A stretch of DNA of 64,000 nt from Imbricaverruca yamaguchii (lineage: Eukaryota; Arthropoda; Thecostraca; Neoverrucidae): assembly GCA_034440575.1 (NCBI GenBank), contig JAOTOL010000972.1:1-64000 (forward strand), written 5' to 3'. Below, piece after piece: positions 43,954 to 54,104 of this stretch (position 1 is the first letter of the stretch; every line of letters begins with the position of its first letter). Below the pieces are notes generated by a model. It ran no database searches. It saw nothing but the letters and a program-made list of their open reading frames with translations, and was not told where the DNA came from. The position numbers and the translations under genes are program-made.

Positions 43954-46900
43954 ATGCCGGGGCACGGGGATGAAGAGGGAGAGCCGCGGGAGGCGACGTC
44001 GGGCGCAAGTGGATCGGTGAACTTCGCGGAGGTGTCGGGGACCCTGGGTGTGGCAGGCCCGCGTAATTTCGACACGCGCCACATACCCGAGTTCAGCGGG
44101 ACAGTGAATGTGGCCGAGTGGTTTACGCGGGCAGAGAAACTGTGCCGACGACGCGGCGTCAACTTCGTGGACGTCATCCCGGAACGGCTGACTGGGGCAG
44201 CCTTCGCTGTCTGGGAGCAGCTACCCGACAAGGCGCAGGACTCCATGGCGGCTGTCCGCGACGCGTTATACGACGCGTTCGCGTTAAACCGGCACGCCGC
44301 GTACGCCGCCTTCCAGGACCGAGAACTGCGACCAGGGGAGTCCGTGGACGCCTACTTGGCGGACCTGCGCCGCCTCATAGCGCTGGTCTCGGACGAGAAG
44401 CTCCCCGAGTCCATCCTGGATGCCAAATTCATATCGGGGCTGCCAGCACCGGTACGGAGCCAGCTAAAGGCAGGTACGCGAGCACAGCGGATGGCGCTGC
44501 CGAGTCTCGTCCGCTTGGCCCGGGACATCCTGAGCGATGACCATCACGAGGTGCTGGCTGCGGCAGCAGCGTCGCGGCCCGCGCCCCCGCCGTCTCGTCA
44601 GGAAGCGCGGCGGCCACGACTACCGCGACGCTGCTGGACATGCGGGAGGGAGGGTCATCTCGCCGCAGCCTGCCCAAACGCATCGGGGGGACGCGTCAGC
44701 GCGAGCGCCGTCTCCGGATCAGTAGATCGCGCACTTCCGGTCGCCCGGATGCAAGTGGACGGCAGCGAGCGACGCGTGTTGGTGGACTCCGGATGCACTG
44801 ACACGCTCGTGTACCGAGGTTGCTGTCGGCGGTGGACGCCACGGACGGTGGAAATGAGAACCGTGAACGGGGGAACGTTACGGTGCAGTGGGTCGGTCAC
44901 GGTCAAGGTGGAATACCAGGGCAGGCGAGTGATGCTCGCGGCGCTGGTTGTGCCAGACCGCCCGCTGGGTGTGGACATGGTTCTGGGGATGTCGGGCATC
45001 ACGGCCCTGGGTGGCATCAGCCTGCGGACACCGACAGACGTGCGGGTCTGTGCGGCGGCAGTTGAGGTCGACCGTCGGGACTTGGCCGTGGATGCAGCGG
45101 ACTTCACGGCGCGATTCGCCGCGCGGACGGGCGAATGGACCGTGGCATGGGTGTGGGCAGACGGGAACGGTCCCGAGAGCCTGCGGAACCGAGTCGCGGA
45201 GTATGCGGTACCGCCGGCGGTTCGGCCGGCGTACGACGCTGAATTGGAGCTGTGGATCCGGGAGGGGTGGCTGCAGCCGTATGACGAGCGAGTGGATGGC
45301 CCGGCCCGTGGCCTGCTCCCTCTGATGGCGGTCCGGCAGCCGAATCGGGACAAGGTGCGCCCCGTCTTGGACTACCGTGAGTTGAATGGCCACATTACCG
45401 CACACACCGCGGACGCGGACGTTTGTGCTGCCCAGCTTCGCCGCTGGCGACGGCACGGCGCTCACGTCGCGGTGGTGGACCTGCGGAAGGCGTACCTTCA
45501 GCTCCGGTTGGACCGGCGGCTGTGGCCGTATCAGACGGTGGAGGTGCGAGGCCAGAGGTATTGCCTGACTCGCGTCGGCTTTGGGCTGAACGTCGCGCCG
45601 CTCGTCATGAAGGCCGTGGTGCGGGCCGTCCTGCTCCAGGATGCCGCGGTGAACCGGGGGGTGCTGCCCTACGTGGACGATCTACTGGTAGACGAGGACA
45701 TTGTCAGCGCAGACCACGTCGTGGAGCACTTCGCCCGGTACGGTCTGGTCTGTAAGCCGCCGGAGCGGGCGGCCGAGGGAGCGCGACTGCTCGGGCTGCG
45801 GGTGCGCGCGGAAGACGGAGAACTGTGCTGGCGCCGCGACAACCCGGTGGCCGCGCCCCCGGAGGTGCTGACACGTCGAGCGTTGTTCGCGTGGTGCGGC
45901 CACCTGGTGTCCCACCTGCCGGTGGTGGGGTGGCTGCGTCCGGCGGCCGCGTGGTTAAAGCGGCGCGTCAACGCCCTGACGACAGGCTGGGACGACCCGA
46001 CAATGGACGCCGGGCTGCGCGAGCAGGTCGACTGTGTCGCGGTGCGGGTAAGGGGGGCCGACCCGGCACGAGGCCCCTGGCAGTTGAAGGGGGACAAGTT
46101 GGTGGTGTGGACGGACGCCAGTTCCCTTGCTGCCGGGGTCATCCTGGAGGATCCGGTCAGTGGCGCCGTGGAGGACGCGAGCTGGCTACGGCCGGAGTCG
46201 AAGGCGGCCATGCACATCAACATGGCCGAGCTGGACGCGGCGCTCAGCGGTGTCAACATGGCGGTTGCGTGGGGGATTACCACCATCGACCTTCGTACCG
46301 ACTCGGCCACGGTTCACAAGTGGATCGATGACGCCCTGAGCGGCCGCTCTCGCCTGCGGACTAAGGCGCACGGGGAGATGCTTATCCGCCGGAGGATCGA
46401 CGTCATTCGACAGCTAGTGGAGGAGTTTCGCCTGAAGATGACGGTCCGCCTGGTAAAATCCGCGGACAACCCGGCGGACGCACTCACCCGTGTGCCAAAA
46501 GAGTGGCTTCGACTGCCGGACTCATCAACTGACGCGCCACCAGGCGCCGTCGCGGCAGCCGTGGCCCCGCGACCAGACGCCGACCCCGCCCGGATACGTG
46601 AGGTGCACGAGAACACCGGGCACCAGGGGGTCCGCCGGACGCTCTGGTATGTGCGTCGGAGCGAGGACGCGCGTGCCACCCGGTCAGCGGTGCGAGCGGT
46701 GATCCAGCAGTGCGATGTGTGCCAGTCCATCGACCCGGCACCTGCGCGCTGGCGGCGCGGGTCACTGAGCGTGCCGCTGACGTGGGAACGCCTAGCCATC
46801 GACGTTACCCACTACCGGGGCCGGTCGTACCTGACGGTGATCGACTGTGGTCCTTCCCGGTACGGGATGTGGCGGCTGCTGCGCCGTTCCGACGCAGCCG

Positions 46901-47097
46901 AGGTCACGGGCCAGCTGGAAACCATCTTCCTGGAACGGGGCGCGCCGGCTGAGTTGCTGTTGGACAACGCGACAGAATTCCGGGGTCGTCGGATGGCTGC
47001 GTTCGCGGCGCGCTGGGGGTCCGGCTGCGCTTTCGGGCCGTGCACGAGGCGGGAGGTAACGGCATTGTCGAGCGCCATCATCGGACAATTAAGGTGA
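43954..47097 (+). CDS. Gag-Pol polyprotein, up to the frame break in integrase
   Basis: The chosen ATG at 43954 lies 29 nt after the LTR and starts MPGHGDEEGEP; the frame is also open upstream. In order: a Gag region with FSGTVNVAEWFTRAEKLCRR (residues about 45-65); a CCHC zinc knuckle CWTCGREGHLAAAC (about 229); an aspartic protease site LVDSGCTDTLV (about 275); reverse transcriptase with VRPVLDYRELN (about 468), VVDLRKAYLQL and catalytic YVDD (about 573); RNase H with WTDASS, AELDAAL, RTDSAT and DNPADAL; and the integrase zinc motif (H-x4-H and CDVC, about 884-930) followed by the first two catalytic Asp (AIDVTH, LLDNATEF). It forms the particle and copies and inserts the element DNA. After the second Asp the frame is lost at or near the G run 47015-47019, so the last codons to 47097 are not native. 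Confidence 0.9.
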   Translation: MPGHGDEEGEPREATSGASGSVNFAEVSGTLGVAGPRNFDTRHIPEFSGTVNVAEWFTRAEKLCRRRGVNFVDVIPERLTGAAFAVWEQLPDKAQDSMAAVRDALYDAFALNRHAAYAAFQDRELRPGESVDAYLADLRRLIALVSDEKLPESILDAKFISGLPAPVRSQLKAGTRAQRMALPSLVRLARDILSDDHHEVLAAAAASRPAPPPSRQEARRPRLPRRCWTCGREGHLAAACPNASGGRVSASAVSGSVDRALPVARMQVDGSERRVLVDSGCTDTLVYRGCCRRWTPRTVEMRTVNGGTLRCSGSVTVKVEYQGRRVMLAALVVPDRPLGVDMVLGMSGITALGGISLRTPTDVRVCAAAVEVDRRDLAVDAADFTARFAARTGEWTVAWVWADGNGPESLRNRVAEYAVPPAVRPAYDAELELWIREGWLQPYDERVDGPARGLLPLMAVRQPNRDKVRPVLDYRELNGHITAHTADADVCAAQLRRWRRHGAHVAVVDLRKAYLQLRLDRRLWPYQTVEVRGQRYCLTRVGFGLNVAPLVMKAVVRAVLLQDAAVNRGVLPYVDDLLVDEDIVSADHVVEHFARYGLVCKPPERAAEGARLLGLRVRAEDGELCWRRDNPVAAPPEVLTRRALFAWCGHLVSHLPVVGWLRPAAAWLKRRVNALTTGWDDPTMDAGLREQVDCVAVRVRGADPARGPWQLKGDKLVVWTDASSLAAGVILEDPVSGAVEDASWLRPESKAAMHINMAELDAALSGVNMAVAWGITTIDLRTDSATVHKWIDDALSGRSRLRTKAHGEMLIRRRIDVIRQLVEEFRLKMTVRLVKSADNPADALTRVPKEWLRLPDSSTDAPPGAVAAAVAPRPDADPARIREVHENTGHQGVRRTLWYVRRSEDARATRSAVRAVIQQCDVCQSIDPAPARWRRGSLSVPLTWERLAIDVTHYRGRSYLTVIDCGPSRYGMWRLLRRSDAAEVTGQLETIFLERGAPAELLLDNATEFRGRRMAAFAARWGSGCAFGPCTRREVTALSSAIIGQLR

Positions 47098-47846
47098 TGG
47101 CAGCCCGCCAGGACTGCACCATCGGTGAAGCGGTACACCGTTACAATGCTACGCCTCGCGACGGTGTACGACCCTCCAGCGCTCCGGCGGCCGGGCTCTT
47201 CAAGCGCGCTGGCCGGGACTTGCCGGTGGCCGCCGATGTGCAGGGGCCCAGCCGGACGATGCCCGTGGCGCACGACGGCTCTGAGCGTGCGCGCGCGATG
47301 TTCCAAGTCGGTGACACCGTGTGGATACGACGCCGAGGTCAGCCGACGCGGTGCACGGATGTGTCGCGGCGAGGTGTGGTGACGCGGCTGCTCCCGACAC
47401 CGCTGGTGGAGGTCGACGGTACCCCGTGGCACGTGCGGTGTGTCCGGCGGCGATTCGGGAGTGAGGACGCCGGACCAGACGGGAGCGCGAGCGAGTCTGG
47501 GGACTTTGCCCCACCGGAGGAGGTGATGGAGCAGCCGCGTAAGGTGTCGCCCAGTGCGGGTGGGGCGGTAGAACCGGAGGCGGAGCGGCCGCCACCGGCA
47601 CCGCCGGATGCGTGGGCGGCGGCAGAATTGAGTGCAGACCTCGCAGACGGCGCGGGCAGGGCGGAGGATTTTGAGGACGATGCGGTGTATGACCACCCGA
47701 GCGCTGAATGTGTGGTCACTGAGGACGCGCGGGATTGGCGAGCCGCGCCCCGGCGAAGTATGCGTGTGAGGCGGGCGCCAGTCGAATTGTATGGCTGCGG
47801 TGTACCAAGTGAATCGTGTATACCGGACGACGATGATGATTATTGA
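47020..47846 (+). CDS. C-terminal part of integrase and tail, other frame
   Basis: It continues the polyprotein in another frame with the third catalytic residue of integrase in GIVERHHR, followed by FQVGDTVWIRRRG and a short module resembling the GPY/F region of Ty3-type integrases. An acidic, proline-rich tail ends at a stop at 47844-47846, just before the 3' LTR. As it stands, the catalytic D-D-E triad is split between two frames, so this copy cannot make integrase without recoding. A purine-rich stretch (GGTGGAGG) immediately precedes the 3' LTR and is a likely polypurine tract. Confidence 0.85.
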
Positions 47847-47860
47847 TAATCAGGTGGAGG

Positions 47861-48160
47861 TGTAGTGAGCTGGTGCTGTAGCTGGCCCTGCGCCACGCAG
47901 GGCCGCCGGCGCCGGTGGCGCCGGTGTCACGTGGCACTCGGCGCGTCACGTGGTCACGTGGTCACTGTCACGTGGTCACGGCCGTCGGCGGTTTCTGCAG
48001 CGCGGTCTGTGGTTGGGGCGGCTAGGTCGGCGGCGCGCGGGGGTGACTGCCGGCAGTTGGTCGAGGGGACGCGTGGCCGGTGCTCGTGGCTGGGTCGCCG
48101 GACACTGCCAATACACGTCCTTCCCCGTGCTCGGCACTTACTTTCTAATCGGCAACTACA
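47861..48160 (+). repeat. 3' LTR (300 bp)
   Basis: No differences from the 5' LTR were found on reading both copies side by side. It is preceded by CAGGTGGAGG (polypurine tract) and followed by CGGCCTGATCC. Confidence 0.93.
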
Positions 48161-48340
48161 CGGCCTGATCCGGCCCACCGTCGGTCACCGTCGACCGCCC
48201 CGGGGCGGAGCCGGGCCGACCGGAAGTGATGACGTGCGGCGACGTCACGCCCGCCCGGCCGGCCGGATGTTATTGTCTGTCGCAGACGCGGCTTCCGCCG
48301 GCTGGGCGCTATTGTCTGTCACAGATGCCGAGTGGAGATG
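48161..48340. other. GC-rich junction
   Basis: GC-rich DNA with CTGTCGCAGACG and CTGTCACAGATG words that lead into the next array; no gene. Confidence 0.4.
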
Positions 48341-48660
48341 TGGCCTGCGACAGACGTGGCTTCCGCCGGATGGAGGCTGCGGCCTGCGGTAGGCGTGGCT
48401 TCCGCCGGGTGGAGGCTGCGGCCTGCGGTAGGCGTGGCTTCCGCCGTGGTGGAGGCTGTGGCCTGCGGATTCCACCGGTGGAGGCTGGCTTGGCTTCCGC
48501 CGGGTGGAGGCTGCGGCCTGCGGTAGGCGTGGCTTCCGCCGGGTGGAGGCTGCGGCCTGCGGTAGGCGTGGCTTCCGCCGGGTGGAGGCTGCGGCCTGCG
48601 GTAGGCGTGGCTTCCGCCGGGTGGAGGCTGCGGCCTGCGACAGACGTGGCATCCGCCGGC
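48341..48660. repeat. 39-bp minisatellite (about 8 units)
   Basis: The unit contains GCGTGGCTTCCGCCGGGTGG followed by AGGCTGCGGCCTGCGGTAG. It is 39 bp, so frames stay open across the array. Confidence 0.92.
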
Positions 48661-48764
48661 AGCAGCCGCAACAGCCGGTGTGATTGGCTCTCCAGTGTAG
48701 TCCAGCCTAGCGGACGAACTTGCGGACGAGTCCCAAGCGGGCGAACGGCGTTCGTTTGCGGTCC

Positions 48765-48880
48765 ACTTCCGCCGCCGGCGGGTCCCAGGTCGGCCAGGTC
48801 CACCTGGCCCAGAGTTCCAGGTCCTGGCGCAGGTCCCAGGTCGGCCAGGCCAGGCCCAGGTCCACTTCTGCCCAGGTCGG
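48765..48880. repeat. Short irregular repeat of CCAGGTC
   Basis: CAGGTCGGCCAGG, CAGGTCC and CCAGGCC words repeat irregularly, including a partly palindromic CCAGGTCCACCTGG. Confidence 0.6.
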
Positions 48881-48987
48881 CGCGCGGCGCTGGCTTGGAT
48901 CGGTCGTCGAAAATGAGCCGTCGCCGCGCTGCGTTTGGTTGCGATTGCGCTTGGTCCGCGAGCGTCCACGCAGGAATTCTGCGCAGC

Positions 48988-49335
48988 GTGCGGATGACGT
49001 CACGGCGCTCGAGAGTCTGCTAATGAGTGCGCAATGACTCTGCGAAGGTACGACGTCACGGCGCTTGAGAATCCGGCAGTGACTGCTCAACGACTGCCTA
49101 GAGGCATGACGTCACGGCGCTGGAGAGTCTGCTAATGAGTGCGCAATGACTCTGCGAAGGTACGACGTCACGGCGAAAATTCGACAGTGACTGCTCAATG
49201 ACTGTCTAGAGGCATGACGACGCAGCGGGCGAGAATCTGCCAATGACTGTTCAATGGTTGCGCAGAGGTGTGACGTCACCGTACTTGAGAATCCGCCAAT
49301 CGCTGTTCGACGACTGCAGAGGTACGCCACCGCCA
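48988..49335. repeat. 56-bp tandem array, each unit with a CRE-like site
   Basis: About six units of roughly 56 bp contain GAGAGTCTGCTAATGAGTGC or a variant, then a TGACGTCAC or CGACGTCAC word. TGACGTCA is the cAMP-response element consensus. A unit near 49160-49180 keeps only CGACGTCACGG and one near 49215 has lost it. Confidence 0.8.
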
Positions 49336-49396
49336 CGCAGCCTCGAGTCTGGAATTATCTAGCATACGCCGCCCGACGACAAACCATGTGTGAAAG

Positions 49397-49604
49397 CATA
49401 GTCATAGTCATAGTCATAGTCAGATTTATTAGGGTCTCCACAATAATATGGCTTTTCAGCCGTCTCGCCAATACATTTCTGTAAAACTATATACATAATC
49501 CTATTTCTCATGTCAATAAACAAGAGTCAATCAAAAATAATCTACACATAAATCACGCTTGATCATTTCGTGATCGTTCGATCACCCCGTGATCGAACGC
49601 GCCT
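49397..49604 (-). mobile_element. Short retroelement D, copy 2
   Basis: Matches 32498-32723 from the TCATAG tail through CCCGTGATCGAACGCGCCT with few differences. It has a shorter tail (about 4 hexamers). Confidence 0.65.
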
Positions 49605-49845
49605 CCAAACGGCCATTCCACGCGGCTACGGCTCGGAAGCGTGGACCGAGAGGGATGGTAGTGGCGGTGGACTGCTGCGCATGAGGAGATCCGGTCGCAT
49701 GCGGAGCTGCTTTTCTCTTCGGACGGACCCGAGCTCTTTCATTGCTCATGTGTGCCTCTGTAATAGTTGCAGATGTCGGTACGAACGTCTTCAGTGGATT
49801 TTGAATGCAGCGCCATTAGCATTGCTGACTTCTCCAGGATTTTGA

Positions 49846-50193
49846 CTCGTCCCGTCTCGGGGTCTGGTCGATAAAGCCCTGGTCGATGTCGCTGTCCTTT
49901 CCTCATTCCAAATACATTTTTTTTTCTCATGTATCCCCAAAATGAACTCACCAGAGCCAAAAACATAATGTAAGTCGTGAAAAGTCGTGAAAACCTAACC
50001 CCCCTGGCGACGTCACTTTCGGGGGAAAATTGTTTTGGGGGGTGGACCCGGACTCTACTCGTCGATCGCTTTCCGATGACACTTCTTTCGTTTTCGTGGG
50101 ATGTTTAGTTTGGATTTTAGAGGGAGTTACTAACCGCCCCCTCCCCCCCCCCGGAGACAGGGTGTGAGGATCTGACCGGAAAGACAGCGCGGG
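49846..50193 (+). mobile_element. piggyBac-type MITE C3, internally deleted (348 bp)
   Basis: The left end is CTCGTCCCGTCTCGGGG and the right end is GACAGCGCGGG, both as in C2, with the middle of C2 missing. It is flanked by TTGA on both sides (49842-49845 and 50194-50197). This is a variant of the usual TTAA and suggests use of a TTGA target or a shared change. Confidence 0.82.
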
Positions 50194-50197
50194 TTGA

Positions 50198-50812
50198 ACA
50201 GCTGCCGTTGGATAAGATGTCATCAAATGTGCTCTTCTGCACGCACAAAACTGTCCAGATGTGTGTAGCTAGTTGGCAGACGGCGCAATCGACAACAAAT
50301 GTATTCATTGCTTGCTTCGCAGGCTGGTGGTATTTTTAATCACACAACTACGCTTCCTATAATCCACTGGGATTTGTACGAATACTTCCTGTACTGACTG
50401 CTGAATTAGTTAATAGCATGTATGGATGCAAGATTGCAAGATCTTCAATATATAATGCTAACACTGAGCCAATAATGGCCTCTCGGATTTATACTTCTGA
50501 TTCGACTGCACTATTTGTGAATTGTTAACGGAAAGCATGAACCAGATATATATTTATCCATCATGCAAAGCACGTTGCTGTGTTATGCCGGATTCTGAAT
50601 GCATGAATACAGATGTGTTTACTCCTGTCTGATAAAGTTGGAACAGGACATCTCAGTTTGCTCCAATGTGCCCTGTGACTAATAACCTGGGCTCTGGCAT
50701 CCCAGTCCGACGTCAACCATGTCTAGCTTACCTGTTCGGTGGATCTGAATCCCGACCGATCCGGATGCGCACGGAATACAGGCGCAGGAAATACAGGCTG
50801 AGAGCGGGAACA
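50198..50812. other. Unassigned AT-rich sequence
   Basis: No gene recognised. Confidence 0.25.
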
Positions 50813-50995
50813 ACCACCACCGAATTGTAATATCGATGTCATAGCGGAATTCAGGCGCTACGACTGAGATATTACACCACCACCGAACCGCAATATCGAT
50901 GTCACAGCGCAATACAGGCGCTACGACTGAGATATTTCATCCCCACCGAACTGTAATATAGATGTCACGGCGATGTACAGGCTCCACGACTTGGC
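50813..50995. repeat. Tandem repeat of about 63 bp (3 units)
   Basis: Each unit has CACCACCGAA, AATATCGATGTCA, CAGGCGCTACGACTGAGAT, with the third unit more diverged. Confidence 0.75.
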
Positions 50996-51183
50996 ACCTT
51001 AAGTATAAGGGTTAAAATTAAACACGCAAATGTCAGATCGTTTTCATGCTTTATGGGCAAAAATGTGTGATGAGAGTGCACGTTTTGTGAAGTTAATATT
51101 TTAGAAACACCATGATTCACGTATAATAGCAGGTATAATTTTGCTACCTGCAAAACTACGAAATCGAGAGCCATAACGTGACC

Positions 51184-51367
51184 TTGTTTGTTTGTTTATT
51201 GGTTGGTTCACGACACATTTTATCCACTTTTACGGCTAATGGCGCCGCCCACACTGTTTCGCCGGTGGGCCACGGGATTGGGAAATGTCCTGAGTGGCGC
51301 TAGAGTCGAACCCGGGACCTTTGGTACCCATAGCCCGACACCTTAACCACTCGGCCACCCCCGCCCC
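51184..51367 (-). mobile_element. tRNA-derived SINE, full length, 14-bp TSD
   Basis: Minus-strand copy, head GGGGCGGGGGTGGCCGAGTG, tail AATAAACAAACAAACAAG-like. Direct repeats GCCATAACGTGACC at 51170-51183 and 51368-51381. Confidence 0.95.
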
Positions 51368-51593
51368 GCCATAACGTGACCAGTTTATGGTCAATATGTC
51401 AGGCGGCGCCGACGACGACGACCACCCCATGCATGAAATCACAGTCGCTCAGCTTCACGCCCGGCTTCCAGCCGGTCCAATCGGCAACTCATTTCGGCCG
51501 GCTCGGCCATCCACATTCAGTGGGCGCATTCTGCTCGGAGTGGATCCGATATTGGGGTTGACGGGGCTTGTCCTCTCTCCGTGCCTGCCATAT

Positions 51594-51673
51594 CGGCGAA
51601 ACGGTGTGGGCGACGCCATTAGCCGTGACTGTGCATAAGGTGCGTTGTGAACCACCCGATAAACGAACAAACA
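51594..51673 (+). mobile_element. 5'-truncated SINE fragment
   Basis: The body and tail of the SINE family only (CGGCGAAACGGTGTGGG to ACGAACAAACA). The left TSD TGCCTGCCATAT is at 51582-51593. The right copy is split by the hAT-type element: TG plus a changed CCCGCCAC on the left, CCTGCCAT plus AT on the right (to 52629). Confidence 0.85.
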
Positions 51674-51683
51674 TGCCCGCCAC

Positions 51684-52619
51684 CAGGGATGCGGAGCCGG
51701 GAATATTTTGGACGGCTCCGGCTCCGACTCCGGCTCCGGGAAAGTGTCCCGGTTCCGGCTCCGGCTCCGGCTCCGAGTAAAATGTCCCGGCGGCTCCGGC
51801 TCCGGCTCCGGCTCCGGGTAAAATGTACCGGCTCCGGCGGCTCCGGCTCCGGGCAAAATGTACCGGCTCCGGCGGCTCCGGCCCCGTCTCCGGCTCCGTA
51901 TATCTCAAACGTGATCGATACATTAAGTAAGAGCGAGGAGGATGTAAAAAAAAGTTAGCCGCGACCACTCAGAGGCGCAAACTTCAGACAATTATAAGCA
52001 ACTTTCCCATATAAACCCTGTATCTATCTCTAAATAAACACCCGCCCCCTCTCAAATCACTTTTCGGTGCTATGCCTTCGTAAACTGACACTCGTTTCGT
52101 GCCGTATTTGGGCAATCAGAAGAGGGGAGACTCGAATCAACAACACTCCCCATCCCGTGAACGGTCCAAGGAACACCATTGTTGTAAATTGTATGTTTTA
52201 CCTCATATCTAATAAGGTACAACAACCCATTGATGGTGGAAGCAATGAACTTAACTAAACTAAACATGGAAATATTGCATTGACTACTGAGGTTAGAATA
52301 TGGTTATTGGTTATTTTACCATTATTTGATGATAATTTTACATGTTACTCGTATTTAAACATTTTGGCTTTTAAAAATGCGTTTTCATACCATACCATAC
52401 CATAACTTACTAGGTATAATGTGTTCATTTCACATTTGCTAATTTTGTTTAATTTACACCTCTTTCGGAGTCGGAGCCGCCCTGCTTTTGACGGCTCCGG
52501 CTCCGACTCCGGCTCCGAGTAAAATGTCCCGGCGGCTCCGGCTCCGGCTCCGGCTCCGGGCAAAATGTTCCGGCTCCGGCAGCTCCGGCTCCGGCTCCGG
52601 CTCCGGCTCCGCATCCCTG
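51684..52619. mobile_element. hAT-type non-autonomous element (936 bp)
   Basis: Terminal inverted repeats CAGGGATGCGGAGCCGG (left) and its exact complement (right) flank the element. Eight-base target duplications lie outside: CCCGCCAC (51676-51683) and CCTGCCAT (52620-52627), two C/T differences. An 8-bp TSD and CAGGG-type ends fit hAT transposons. No transposase ORF. Subterminal (GGCTCC)n arrays occur near both ends (51712-51900 and 52485-52615), with AAAATGT words between blocks. Confidence 0.75.
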
Positions 52620-52629
52620 CCTGCCATAT

Positions 52630-54100
52630 TATAAATGCGTTTGTCGATTTTGACGTGTGTTTAATGCAACGCCAGCATCTACGCAGCGTTTGCGACCGGT
52701 GATTCGTTAGCAGCCTCGGAGGCGCAGACATCAGAACTGATCTGCTCTTCTTTTTGTATCGTCTTTGGGTTTGCTAACCGCAACAACTGGACATTCCAGC
52801 ATGGTGTGACGCCACAAAGTGTCTCAATCAGAAAAAAAAAATCCATAGCGACTTCCATTTACCTGTGCAGCTATGAGAGGGATTGGGTATTCGCCTGCAT
52901 AATTATCGGGAGGATTGGGTATTTGCCATTGATAAACGTTGGCCTGCATGGGCTGCGGCGACGATTGCCGCAGTATTGTGCTCAGCCGCATTTACAGGCA
53001 CACAGACGCAGGTGGAGGGAATAAAGTGCCTCCCAAAATTATATGCATAATTTTGTGATATGCTGTGCATAATTTTGTGCATAATGATGGGCATGTTCGT
53101 TGGTTCCAGTTCGTGTACACTGGCGATTATTATTGGTGCCTGATTTTAGCTGGGTATGCCGAAGGCACAATTAGATAGATAAATGTTAAATATTAATGTC
53201 GGCAAATCTCATGCTTGTGACTAAAGCACAAACATTTGAACGCACCATTTCATCCAGGTCCTGTTCTACACGTCTAGCCCTTCATCTGTCAATATGTCGA
53301 GTTCCAGCCTCATAGCTATTCCTACCCGCCAGTGGTAGAAGTATTGGTACGAGCCATTCAAGATTTCCTCCCAGCACGTGATTGGTTTGCTCGCGAGACT
53401 GGCCAACATTTCCGTACCGCATGCCGTTGTATCGCCGGCACTGGCGCTTCAGCTACGCGGTGTCACGTTCTCACACGTGGCTGTGAGCGTTTGTTGTCCT
53501 TGTTCGATGGAGGTCGTGCCAATCGGTGGTTATCTCGACTCGACTGTGCGCTATTAATGAAGAGAGTGCTCGTCGGCTGTTGGCACGACCTCGGCACCAT
53601 TCTGCGCACTTCCTGCAGACTGTAGTTGATTAGTGCATGCAGTGTCAGATAAAGTGTACAGCCGTGATTACCAGTACGGACATTGCATGCCAGTACGGAC
53701 GTACAGCGCACACCAGGATTTATGTCATAATGACTTGACACGCCAGAAGTGTAATAATACTCGGTTTTATACCACATGGCGATAGAACCCGAGCCCAGCA
53801 CCACTTGGTATTCAACGAAGCCTCTTGGCCTCTGAAAGCGTTTGGCCACGACAGTCACATATGGCATGATATCGCGACAGCTTTGGTTCTTCTCCATGGT
53901 TGGACGCCGGTGTAATTTTCATGCGGATCCCATGTCACGTAGGTCTGGCCGGCTGCTGGTCTGGCTGGGAAGAGGGTTTCAGACTTGGGTCGCAGAACTT
54001 GTCCGATCCCTCCCCTAGACACACGTCAGGACAACAATGTCGTCCTTTGTGCAAATAATACGACAGTGCACTTGGAACATGAAACCCTCCGAACTTCCAC
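52630..54100. other. Unassigned sequence
   Basis: No gene recognised. 53030-53095 repeats ATAATTTTGTG and ATGCATAATTTTG words. Confidence 0.25.
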
Positions 54101-54104
54101 ACCG

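Larger units (their letters stand above)
43625..48160 (+). mobile_element. Ty3-type LTR retrotransposon, GC-rich, about 4.5 kb
   Basis: Two 300-bp LTRs enclose gag, protease, reverse transcriptase, RNase H and integrase in that order, which is the Ty3 (Metaviridae) arrangement. The LTRs look identical base for base, pointing to recent insertion or conversion. The bases flanking the element (TTGT on the left, CGGC on the right) do not form a TSD, and the flanks differ strongly in composition. There is one frame break inside integrase. No envelope gene is seen. Confidence 0.9.

Noticed and set aside
44655..47696. Long minus-strand and out-of-frame frames across the LTR element
   Set aside because: GC-rich shadow frames of the Gag-Pol gene.
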